DNA from: Bacteroidota bacterium
GTDB taxonomy: Bacteria > Bacteroidota > Bacteroidia > Flavobacteriales > Flavobacteriaceae
Reading direction: 5' to 3'
DNA length: 8,591 nt
Assembly: GCA_004356305.1 (NCBI GenBank)
Contig: SMXJ01000039.1
Location: 1 to 8,591 of the forward strand
The notes beneath the pieces are model-generated. The model searched no databases and was not told the origin of the DNA. It saw only the letters and a program-made list of their open reading frames with translations. The position numbers were made by a program, and so were the translations under genes. This document shows positions 1 to 5,940 of this stretch, piece after piece. Position 1 is the first letter of the stretch. The number at the start of each line of letters is the position of its first letter.

Positions 1-1
1 G

Positions 2-118
2 AATTCATCCAGACCTTTGGAATCCATCGACACCGCAATAATTGCTTTGGGGGGGAAAATGTATATATATATTAAGACCTATGAAGAAATGATGGCAAAG
101 CTGGAAGAAGAGGAGTAG
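2..118 (+). CDS. C-terminal end of an unidentified protein (partial)
   Basis: An open frame runs from the window edge to a TAG at 116-118 and encodes about 38 residues. The tail ends in a hydrophilic, acidic stretch (KTYEEMMAKLEEEE), preceded by a short hydrophobic segment (TAIIALGGKMYIYI). This composition resembles the C-terminus of a soluble protein, but I do not recognise the family. The frame has no start of its own except a Met codon at 59-61, so it is most likely the 3' end of a gene beginning outside the window. No convincing terminator follows; the 170-bp gap before the dipeptidase holds only weak T-runs. Coding status is inferred from the open frame and composition alone. Confidence 0.45.
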   Translation, partial: NSSRPLESIDTAIIALGGKMYIYIKTYEEMMAKLEEEE

Positions 119-256
119 ATCTTTCCCCTTACGAATTGCGACAAGCAAAGAACGCCTACCCTTTTTTAATTTCGGAAGCGGCTTTAAAATAGCAAGATCC
201 CTTCCTCTATTTTTTGTAATTTACCCCCTAATGGCCAATTTAATTTTTTCAATGGA

Positions 257-264
257 TGTATTTG
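257..264 (+). promoter_or_regulatory. Possible -7 element of the dipeptidase gene
   Basis: TGTATTTG matches the Bacteroidota -7 consensus TAnnTTTG at all but one fixed position and lies 27 bp before the ATG at 292. No TTG (-33 element) is found at the proper distance upstream. A second, off-length candidate (TATTTTTTG, 208-216) exists. The call is weak. If it is right, the in-frame ATG at 256 would lie in the promoter, which fits the start at 292. Confidence 0.25.
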
Positions 265-291
265 ATCCATTCTAACCATCAAACTCTTTCC

Positions 292-1587
292 ATGAAATAT
301 TTTTTAGTTTTCAGCGCATTCGTAGCCTTATTCTGCTCGTGTGACAATAACAAGCCCGTGACGGAAGAGGCCCTGCTGACTAAAGCCAAAGCCATACACC
401 AACGTGTTATTACCCTGGATACTCACTGCGATATTAGTTTGAAGAACTTTACCGATTCCATCAACTATAGTCAAGATCTGGATAATCAAGTGACTTTACC
501 TAAAATGAAGAAAGGCGGATTGGACGTTGCATGGTTTATTGTCTATACCGGACAGGACTCGTTGACCGACGCCGGCTATGCTAAAGCCTACGAGAACGCT
601 ATCTCTAAGTTTGAAGCGATTCACAGACTGGTAAATGATTATGCTCCAAATGAGATCGAACTAGCCACTACTTCAGAAGATGTAAGAAGAATAAATGCCA
701 AAGGTAAAAAAGTTGCGATGATAGGAATTGAGAACGGTTATCCTGTGGGATTGGATATCGCTAATGTGAAGAAATTTTATGAACTGGGTGGCCGATATAT
801 GTCGTTGGCGCATAATGGACATAGCCAGTTATGCGATAGCAATACCGGGGAGGCGGACGGCATATGGCTTCATAATGGTTTGAGTGATCTGGGAAAAGAA
901 GTAATTACCGAAATGAACAAATGGGGAATAATGATCGATGTCTCCCATCCTTCCAAAGAATCGATGAGACAAATGATAACCCTTAGCAAAGCGCCTATTA
1001 TTGCTTCACACTCCGCAGTTCGGGCCTTATGCGATCACAGCAGAAACTTAGACGATGAGCAGCTAGAGTGGATGAAAGAAAACGGTGGTGTTGTGCAAAC
1101 GGTAGCTTTTAAAAGTTATTTGAACGCCGAAAAATACGCTGCCAGAGAAGTATATGAAGTCGAAGTCGCGAAGAAAATAGCCGATTCTATGGAAGTAAAA
1201 TGGCTGGAACGAGAAGAGATAATGGCACTGAAGGATTCAGATAGAGAAAGCTATTTCAATTTTTTAGGTGAAATGAGGCCTATCAGGAATAAGAAATTGG
1301 ACGAAATGGACAACCTCCCTCCTGCCGTTAATGTAAGTGATCTCGTTGACCATATAGATTATCTGGTTGAGAAAATGGGCGTTCAGCATGTTGGTATTAG
1401 CAGCGATTTTGATGGGGGCGGTGGCATAGAAGGCTGGAGCGATGCCTCAGAAACGTTCAATGTTACCGTAGAATTGGTACGTAGAGGTTATACAGAAGAA
1501 GAAATTGCAATGCTTTGGAGCGGAAATTTGCTTCGAGTGCTGGACGAAGTGGAAAAAGTAGCAAAAAAGCTAAATCCGATGCGATAA
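292..1587 (+). CDS. Membrane dipeptidase, peptidase family M19, lipoprotein
   Basis: A zinc-dependent dipeptidase of the renal dipeptidase family, 431 residues, expected to cleave dipeptides at the cell envelope. The zinc-site residues of the family are all in place: H45 and D47 in DTHCD, the metal-bridging E147 in IGIENG, H219 in DVSHPS, and H240 in ASHS. The substrate-binding RN follows at 251-252 (CDHSRNL), and D372 lies in SSDFDGG. H219 and H240 are 21 apart, as in the mammalian enzyme. The family's C-terminal signature WSGNLLRVL is at 409-417. Residues 1-17 form a lipoprotein signal peptide with Cys17 as the probable lipidated residue (FCSC). An earlier in-frame ATG (256) would put 12 polar residues before the signal peptide, so 292 is preferred. 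About 60 charged residues (roughly 280-340) lie between H240 and D372, longer than in the renal enzyme. The family is certain; the substrate is not known. The gene stands alone and ends at a terminator. Confidence 0.93.
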   Translation: MKYFLVFSAFVALFCSCDNNKPVTEEALLTKAKAIHQRVITLDTHCDISLKNFTDSINYSQDLDNQVTLPKMKKGGLDVAWFIVYTGQDSLTDAGYAKAYENAISKFEAIHRLVNDYAPNEIELATTSEDVRRINAKGKKVAMIGIENGYPVGLDIANVKKFYELGGRYMSLAHNGHSQLCDSNTGEADGIWLHNGLSDLGKEVITEMNKWGIMIDVSHPSKESMRQMITLSKAPIIASHSAVRALCDHSRNLDDEQLEWMKENGGVVQTVAFKSYLNAEKYAAREVYEVEVAKKIADSMEVKWLEREEIMALKDSDRESYFNFLGEMRPIRNKKLDEMDNLPPAVNVSDLVDHIDYLVEKMGVQHVGISSDFDGGGGIEGWSDASETFNVTVELVRRGYTEEEIAMLWSGNLLRVLDEVEKVAKKLNPMR

Positions 1588-1614
1588 CGAATAAGGTACA
1601 GCAGAAAAGTATTT

Positions 1615-1649
1615 AAACCGATATATGAAAAATATACCGGGTTTTTTTT
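1615..1649 (+). terminator. Rho-independent terminator after the dipeptidase gene
   Basis: The arms CCGATATAT (1618-1626) and ATATACCGG (1632-1640) pair at 8 of 9 positions around the loop GAAAA. AAA (1615-1617) and TTT (1642-1644) can extend the stem past one bulged G. Eight consecutive T follow at 1642-1649. It begins 28 bp after the dipeptidase stop codon and separates that gene from the downstream triplet. Confidence 0.8.
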
Positions 1650-1762
1650 CGCAAGAATTTGACGTAACAAACTAAATTTTTATTGGAATAGCGGGGATAA
1701 ATGAATTAAGCAAAATCCTATATTCTTACACATAATTCCTACATATAAAATAGCGATATTGT

Positions 1763-1792
1763 ATATATTCGTTCAAACGCTTGATATATTCG
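1763..1792 (+). repeat. 9-bp direct repeat, 21-bp period, upstream of the triplet promoter
   Basis: ATATATTCG occurs at 1763-1771 and again at 1784-1792, exactly 21 bp apart (two helical turns), in an AT-rich stretch some 35-60 bp upstream of the proposed -33 element. The spacing places both copies on the same face of the helix, which would suit an activator site. In AT-rich DNA a chance repeat of this size is quite possible. Confidence 0.35.
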
Positions 1793-1825
1793 ATATAATA
1801 CAGATCGTAACCGATTATTTAACAA

Positions 1826-1853
1826 TTGCTTATTGTTTTTCCACCTATATTTA
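1826..1853 (+). promoter_or_regulatory. Promoter of the three-gene secreted-protein cluster
   Basis: TTG at 1826-1828, a 17-bp spacer and TATATTTA at 1846-1853 fit the Bacteroidota pattern TTG-N17-23-TAnnTTTG, with one mismatch (final A for G). Transcription would begin near 1859, about 15 nt before the ATG at 1874. This also argues against translation starting at the in-frame TTG at 1826, which would be the -33 element itself. No other promoter-like site is seen before the second and third genes, so one transcript probably covers all three. Confidence 0.55.
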
Positions 1854-1873
1854 CAGTACCAAATTATATGCTT

Positions 1874-2506
1874 ATGAAAGCCCCCGTTTTTTATAAAGTA
1901 TTTTTGTGGATATTCTTTATCTGCTCCTTCCAGTTTTTATCGGCCCAAGTTGGTATCGGAACTTCAAATCCAAGAAAGGCGTTAGAAGTCGCAGGCGATA
2001 TGAAAGTTTCACAGACCATGAATGTGTTAAATTTTAATGATTTAACAGATTCTGGGACCTCCAACTTCCTACTTCAGGAATCGAATAACAGCATTAAGTC
2101 GATAGACGTGAGCAATCCATCCGGAGCGGCTTTAGGGTATATACAAGAGTATATCATTATCAATCCAAATCTCGATTGGGTAAAAGATTTCGACACAGGG
2201 ATTAATGCTACCGATTTTGTTCTCATTGTTATTTCCGCTGTATATAATTCCGATCTACAATTATCCTCCGGTCCTGATAGAGCTGAGAATTTCAGTATAC
2301 CCTATACCGCTTCCTTCGTGAGTGGGGGTACCTGGCATATGATCGCTGACTATCCTATGGCCGCTAATTCCAATAACAGCGATGTGGGCATATGGATCAT
2401 TACTACTTTGATCTTCTCTAACGACTTGAACAAGCAGTTTGGAATTATTAATATTCCAATGGCGGATGGGACTACAGGATCTGCTTCATCCCCTATAATT
2501 GACTAA
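1874..2506 (+). CDS. Secreted QVGIGT-motif protein, first of three paralogues
   Basis: A 210-residue protein of unknown function. Residues 1-24 are a signal peptide ending LSA, with the mature protein beginning QVGIGTSNP (25-33). That motif, followed by a short L-V-GD segment (LEVAGDMKV), is common at the mature N-terminus of Bacteroidota surface and fibre-like proteins. The rest is rich in alternating hydrophobic residues, suggesting beta structure, and holds three landmarks shared with the next two genes: DFDTGINATDFVLIVIS near 105-121, GGTWH at 151-155, and a strand-like segment at 171-182. The tail GSASSPIID resembles that of the second gene. There is no T9SS sorting domain and no C-terminal S74 chaperone domain, so periplasmic or surface location by the Sec route is all that can be said. 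ATG 1874 is chosen because it starts a normal signal peptide; ATG 1868, two codons upstream, is also possible. Confidence 0.85.
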   Translation: MKAPVFYKVFLWIFFICSFQFLSAQVGIGTSNPRKALEVAGDMKVSQTMNVLNFNDLTDSGTSNFLLQESNNSIKSIDVSNPSGAALGYIQEYIIINPNLDWVKDFDTGINATDFVLIVISAVYNSDLQLSSGPDRAENFSIPYTASFVSGGTWHMIADYPMAANSNNSDVGIWIITTLIFSNDLNKQFGIINIPMADGTTGSASSPIID

Positions 2507-2517
2507 ATACGAATCTC

Positions 2518-3144
2518 ATGCAAAAATTTACATTTCTTTTATTATTTCTTTCCTTCTTGACCAGCGCCCAGGTAGGTATTGGTACAACAACACCGGCCGC
2601 CGATTTACATGTCGTTGGTGATATACTCGTTCAAAGCGGATTTACTGTAGGAACACTGAATACCATAACAGCTGTTGAAGAGGACTTCAAACTTCTTACC
2701 CGGGTTACGAACTCTATCCCGGTAGGTGAAGTTACCGATTTGGATGTTAACACAATATATGTAGCCCCTATCAATACGATAGATTATCATTTCACTAATA
2801 TTTCTTTAGATAATCTGACCGATGTCGATCTTCTTTACGATGAGTCGAAGTACGTGATAGCAGTATCCAATTTTCGCTATGTGGGAGATGCCATTAAAAA
2901 AAGAATCATAAACGGCGGCAGGAGACAAATCGGGCATTTTGTTGTACATACATTTACCAGTGGCGGAACCTGGCATTTGGAAATTCGAAACCGAAACCTC
3001 GATCTGGATGTTGGGGATTCTTTGGAGTATTACGTTACTCTGGTGGTCTATGATAAATCGTTTTACAGACACTTAACGCCCATTACCACTACTTTGAATG
3101 GTAACAATACCGGAACGGCTTCTTCTATTCCTATTTTATACTAA
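2518..3144 (+). CDS. Secreted QVGIGT-motif protein, second of three paralogues
   Basis: A 208-residue protein of unknown function, starting 11 bp after the previous stop codon. The signal peptide covers 1-17 (ending TSA), and the mature chain begins QVGIGTTTPAADLHVVGD. Shared landmarks are NSIPVGEVTDLDVN near 65-78 (compare NSIKSIDVS in the first protein), DESKYVIAVS at 108-117, SGGTWH at 148-153, and a final strand-rich region (YYVTLVVYDKSF, 171-182). It ends NTGTASSIPILY. Apart from the TASS tail, the SGGTWH block and the N-terminus, sequence identity to its neighbours is low, so duplication was old or divergence fast. It lacks any recognised enzymatic or sorting domain. A structural or adhesive envelope role is inference only. 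Confidence 0.85.
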   Translation: MQKFTFLLLFLSFLTSAQVGIGTTTPAADLHVVGDILVQSGFTVGTLNTITAVEEDFKLLTRVTNSIPVGEVTDLDVNTIYVAPINTIDYHFTNISLDNLTDVDLLYDESKYVIAVSNFRYVGDAIKKRIINGGRRQIGHFVVHTFTSGGTWHLEIRNRNLDLDVGDSLEYYVTLVVYDKSFYRHLTPITTTLNGNNTGTASSIPILY

Positions 3145-3155
3145 AACCATCTCTT

Positions 3156-3818
3156 ATGAAAAAACTTTATATTATTCTGTATGTCTTGTTTTGTGTTCAA
3201 TTTCTGAATGCGCAAGTGGGAATCAACACCCTTACGCCCACGGCTGATCTAGACGTGGTTGGTGACGCACTTATTGAAGGCAGTTTGTTCCTCGAGAACC
3301 CGGGAACTAACCTCATAATACGAGGGTCTAAGCTATTGGTCCTGACCACGGCTAACAGTATTAAACAATACGACATTAATATTAGCAAATACGGGCCTAT
3401 AAATTATGCCCAATTCGAATTTAATGATCTTTCCAAAGATGGACTCCAGGATTACGATACCAGGATCTCTACAGCAAAATATATTGTTTCCATACAGGGA
3501 TATTATTTTCTCGAGGCCGGAACAGGTGATACCAACATTATGGTACATAGCCTTATCGATAATGAAAATATTGAAGGCTACCAGATCTATGCCTATCCCA
3601 ATACCACTACCAACACCTGGTTTTTGAGGGCATTCGTAAATGATTCCGAATTTATGACACCGGGACCTGGAAATGGCCAAATGATTACTACTTCCGTAGA
3701 TATGTACCTGAACGTTATTATATATCGAAAAGGGTTTATAGCCAAGGAACAAAATAGTATCTTAATAGATATGTCCAATTCGGAAACCATGACCGCTACC
3801 CTTCCTACTGGCTTTTAA
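3156..3818 (+). CDS. Secreted QVGINT-motif protein, third of three paralogues
   Basis: A 220-residue protein of unknown function, again 11 bp after its upstream neighbour. The signal peptide is 1-19 (ending LNA), and the mature chain starts QVGINTLTPTADLDVVGD, with Asn replacing the second Gly of the motif. It keeps NSIKQYDINIS (67-77), an aligned segment DYDTRISTAKYIVSI (99-113) matching the first protein's DFDTGINATDFVLIVI, a Trp at 155 (NTW) in place of GGTWH, and MYLNVIIYRKGF (183-194) matching the second protein's YYVTLVVYDKSF. The C-terminus (TMTATLPTGF) differs from the TASS tails of the other two. No T9SS or S74 domain is present. Its stop codon overlaps an A-tract that, on the other strand, is the T-run of a possible terminator of the convergent helicase operon. 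Confidence 0.85.
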   Translation: MKKLYIILYVLFCVQFLNAQVGINTLTPTADLDVVGDALIEGSLFLENPGTNLIIRGSKLLVLTTANSIKQYDINISKYGPINYAQFEFNDLSKDGLQDYDTRISTAKYIVSIQGYYFLEAGTGDTNIMVHSLIDNENIEGYQIYAYPNTTTNTWFLRAFVNDSEFMTPGPGNGQMITTSVDMYLNVIIYRKGFIAKEQNSILIDMSNSETMTATLPTGF

Positions 3819-3837
3819 AAAAAGGCTGCCGGACAGC
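3817..3837 (-). terminator. Possible terminator of the cold-shock/helicase/DUF1456 operon
   Basis: Read on the minus strand, GCTG (3837-3834), a 5-nt loop and CAGC (3828-3825) form a short GC-rich stem, followed after one C by seven T (3823-3817). The site is about 100 bp past the DUF1456 stop codon. The stem is only 4 bp, so it is a modest candidate. It overlaps the end of the convergent third secreted-protein gene. The remaining intergenic DNA (3838-3935) shows nothing else convincing. Confidence 0.4.
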
Positions 3838-3935
3838 ATAGAAGAGGACCCGAAAGATTTCATTAATTGGCATGGAAATTTGATCTCCGTTTTTAACTGA
3901 GTGATCACAGGAGCCAAACAAATTCAATAAATATC

Positions 3936-4196
3936 CTAATTAATTTTTGAGTTACCGGTTTGTTTTGGTGGCATAGGGCCCCGAAGGTGCACTATGAGTC
4001 CGTTTAAAAAATTCCGGAGAAACTGATCTCCACATTCCATATATTTAGGATGTCTCGGATTTCGGTAGAGCGCACCGATCTCACTTTTAGTGACCGCAAA
4101 GTCTACCAAAGCACATATCTTTACAATGTCCTCGTCGCGTAACTTATGCGCTACACGTAGTTTCTTCATAATGTCATTATTGGTCAATTCTGCCAT
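3936..4196 (-). CDS. Single-domain DUF1456 family protein (YehS-like)
   Basis: An 86-residue cytoplasmic protein with one DUF1456 domain. Recognisable family features are NNDIMKKLRVAHKL at 6-19, VTKSEIGALYRNP at 35-47, and the signature ECGDQFLRNFLNGL at 54-67. From recall, E. coli YehS carries two such domains in about 156 residues. This protein corresponds best to the second one, which also has NN-LKKLRIA and ECGDQFLR. Its function has not been established to my knowledge. It begins 2 bp after the helicase stop codon and is the last gene of a cold-shock protein-helicase operon. That suggests a job in RNA handling or translation at low temperature, but this is inferred from position only. 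The C-terminal tail (MPPKQTGNSKIN) is polar and probably flexible. Confidence 0.88.
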   Translation of the reverse strand: MAELTNNDIMKKLRVAHKLRDEDIVKICALVDFAVTKSEIGALYRNPRHPKYMECGDQFLRNFLNGLIVHLRGPMPPKQTGNSKIN

Positions 4197-4198
4197 AG

Positions 4199-5317
4199 CT
4201 AAACGATCGTTTCTTTAAATTTAATTCCCAGGGCCTTTTCAATTTCGTATACCCGCTGAATTTCACTGGGCAAAACCAAAGCAATGGAGTTCCCTTTGTT
4301 TCCGGCTCTTGCGGTTCTACCACTTCGGTGTGTGTAATATTCCAGATGCTCCGGTAATTGGTGATGGATCACAAAACCTAAATTGCTCACATCAATTCCA
4401 CGTGCCGAAACATCGGTGGACACCAATATTCGTAAACTTTTATTCTTAAAAGCTCGCATCACCTTATCGCGCTCCTTTTGCTGCATATCCCCTTCGAGAG
4501 CACCCACCGAAAATCCTTCTTTTTGTAATTCAGCGGTCAAACTTTGTGTGCCCGCTTTGGTACGACAAAATATGATGCCTCGTTCTTCAACTGTGGTATT
4601 CAATAATTTTATCAGCACGTTTACCTTGTCTTTGACAGAGGTACTGATGTATTGATGGGAGATGTTAGCATTGACCAATGCATTTTTATTTACTTCAATA
4701 AAAGGCGCATCTGCTGCCATATACGTTTTGATGAGCTGTTTGATCGCATCAGGCATGGTAGCAGAAAAAAGCCAGGTATTCTTTTGCGTTCCTGTCCGGC
4801 TTAAAATACTGTTGAGTTCTTTTTTAAAACCCATACTCAACATTTCATCGGCTTCATCGAGAACGACGGTGGACACCCCTTGAAGGTTTATGACTTTACG
4901 ATCCATCAGGTCGATCAATCGCCCGGGGGTTGCCACTACGATGTGAGTTATTCGACGCAGGCGTTGTATTTGCCTTTCAATTTTTTCTCCACCATACACT
5001 GCTTCCCCAAAGATCTTATCCCGGGAATATTTTGTGTATTTAAAAAGTTGTTTTTGAATTTGTTGCACCAATTCCCGTGTGGGAGCTAAGATGAGCGCTT
5101 GTATTTCATGCCTTGAAGGATCTATTTGTTGAAGAATAGGAAGCCCAAAAGCTGCGGTCTTACCCGTCCCGGTCTGCGCCATACCTATTAGATCTGTATT
5201 GGAAGCCAACAAAACCGGAATAACGGTTTGCTGAATTTCTGTAGGGGATATTATACCTAACTCCTTTAAGCCCCTGACCAAATCACTTTGGACTCCGAGC
5301 TCATTAAATGTGGACAT
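4199..5317 (-). CDS. DEAD-box ATP-dependent RNA helicase
   Basis: A 372-residue RNA-unwinding ATPase with the full DEAD-box core. Visible are the Q motif (SPTEIQQ, 24-30), motif I AQTGTGKT (47-54), Ia PTREL (79-83), GG (109-110), Ib TPGR (130-133), II DEAD (154-157), III SAT (185-187), IV IIFCRTK (248-254), V STDVSARGID (300-309) and VI HRSGRTARAG (330-339). The protein stops about 33 residues after motif VI. It is therefore a bare two-domain core, without the basic tail of RhlE or the RNA-binding C-terminal domain of CsdA and DbpA. Specificity must come from elsewhere, perhaps from the products of the adjoining genes. It lies 5 bp downstream of a cold-shock-domain gene and 2 bp upstream of DUF1456, so co-transcription is very likely. 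Roles in ribosome assembly or mRNA remodelling are typical of the family; the specific target cannot be read from the sequence. Confidence 0.95.
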   Translation of the reverse strand: MSTFNELGVQSDLVRGLKELGIISPTEIQQTVIPVLLASNTDLIGMAQTGTGKTAAFGLPILQQIDPSRHEIQALILAPTRELVQQIQKQLFKYTKYSRDKIFGEAVYGGEKIERQIQRLRRITHIVVATPGRLIDLMDRKVINLQGVSTVVLDEADEMLSMGFKKELNSILSRTGTQKNTWLFSATMPDAIKQLIKTYMAADAPFIEVNKNALVNANISHQYISTSVKDKVNVLIKLLNTTVEERGIIFCRTKAGTQSLTAELQKEGFSVGALEGDMQQKERDKVMRAFKNKSLRILVSTDVSARGIDVSNLGFVIHHQLPEHLEYYTHRSGRTARAGNKGNSIALVLPSEIQRVYEIEKALGIKFKETIV

Positions 5318-5322
5318 AACTA

Positions 5323-5778
5323 CTACTTTACTATTTTAACCTTTACCGCATTCATTCCTTTTTGACCTCTTTCAAGTTCATAACTAACTCTGTTGCCTTC
5401 AGTGATCTCTTCAACAGTCCCGCTAACGTGAACGAAATATCGTTCTTTATTTTCAGCATCAATAATAAAACCAAAACCTTTTGAGCTATCAAAATAGTCC
5501 ACAGTACCTTCACGAACGGGATCCTCTTTTTCCGATTCCTCCTTTTTAGGGATCCCCAGAATAATGTCTTCGGCTTCTATTTCTACTTTTTTGGATGGGT
5601 CGGGTGGAGAATCTGTTAATTGACCATTTTCATCCACATAAACCAACATGCTTTCCAGGCCGCCTCCTTTTTTGGCGTTAGCTTTGCGCTCCTCCCTTTT
5701 TTTTCGTTTTTCTTCTTGTTTTTTCAAGCGTTTTTTTTCCCGTTCTTTTTTACCGTAGGTCTCTTGTGATCCTGCCAT
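5323..5778 (-). CDS. Cold-shock-domain protein with a basic N-terminal extension
   Basis: A 151-residue predicted RNA- or single-strand-binding protein. The cold-shock domain occupies about 88-151: GTVDYFDSSKGFGFI with RNP1-like KGFGFI at 100-105, RNP2-like YFVHVS at 114-119, and the closing strand NAVKVKIVK. Usual bacterial Csp proteins are about 65-70 residues and consist only of this domain. Here it is preceded by roughly 35 residues made mostly of Lys, Arg and Glu (10-37), likely a charged helix or nucleic-acid-binding tail, then an acidic linker (45-87). The basic segment is encoded in DNA with two runs of eight A on the coding strand. The gene is first in the operon with the helicase and DUF1456, and has a perfect -7 element about 30 bp upstream of its ATG. 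The short leader leaves little room for an E. coli cspA-type thermosensing 5' UTR. Confidence 0.92.
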   Translation of the reverse strand: MAGSQETYGKKEREKKRLKKQEEKRKKREERKANAKKGGGLESMLVYVDENGQLTDSPPDPSKKVEIEAEDIILGIPKKEESEKEDPVREGTVDYFDSSKGFGFIIDAENKERYFVHVSGTVEEITEGNRVSYELERGQKGMNAVKVKIVK

Positions 5779-5808
5779 TAAACTATTGTGTTTTAAAAAT
5801 TAATGCCG

Positions 5809-5816
5809 CAAAGGTA
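5809..5816 (-). promoter_or_regulatory. -7 promoter element of the cold-shock/helicase operon
   Basis: On the minus strand the sequence TACCTTTG is an exact match to the Bacteroidota consensus TAnnTTTG, followed by GCGGCA, and ends about 30 bp before the ATG at 5778. A clear TTG at the -33 position is not seen. The element faces away from that of the pseudouridine synthase gene (5893-5900), about 76 bp apart. Confidence 0.6.
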
Positions 5817-5892
5817 CAGAGAATCATAAAGTTCTGGGCTTATAACCGTTATTAAATTATTAAATTCCCTGATTTTCAATAAAATTTGAACG

Positions 5893-5900
5893 TATTTTTG
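5893..5900 (+). promoter_or_regulatory. -7 promoter element of the pseudouridine synthase gene
   Basis: TATTTTTG is an exact match to TAnnTTTG. Transcription would begin near 5906-5908, leaving about 33 nt to the ATG at 5941. This makes the in-frame TTG at 5908 an unlikely start codon. No clear -33 TTG is present (TTT around 5873-5876 is the nearest). Confidence 0.5.
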
Positions 5901-5940
5901 CCTGGAATTGTCACTAAATCTATATCGGAACCCACGCAGT

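Noticed and set aside
1..6. EcoRI site at the window start as a cloning junction
   Set aside because: Another EcoRI site occurs at 6055-6060 and the open frame runs through the site at the window start; nothing indicates vector sequence.
256..291. Upstream ATG as the start of the dipeptidase
   Set aside because: It would put 12 polar residues before a clear lipoprotein signal peptide and overlaps a possible promoter element; ATG 292 fits better.
1826..1873. TTG at 1826 as the start of the first secreted protein
   Set aside because: This TTG fits as the -33 promoter element, and the added residues would precede a normal signal peptide.
3861..3896. Plus-strand terminator for the secreted triplet
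   Set aside because: Only a very short stem can be drawn before the T5 run, too weak to call.
3901..3908. Palindrome GTGATCAC in the intergenic region as an operator
   Set aside because: The symmetry does not extend beyond 8 bp and the site lies between two convergent gene ends, not at a promoter.
5697..5738. Two A8 runs in the cold-shock gene as programmed frameshift sites
   Set aside because: Both give the A-AAA-AAA slippery pattern, but a -1 shift at the first run meets a stop after about 17 codons, producing no meaningful product. Lys-rich coding explains the runs.
5908..5940. TTG at 5908 as the start of the pseudouridine synthase
   Set aside because: It sits at the predicted transcription start, and the RluE-like sequence begins after the ATG at 5941.
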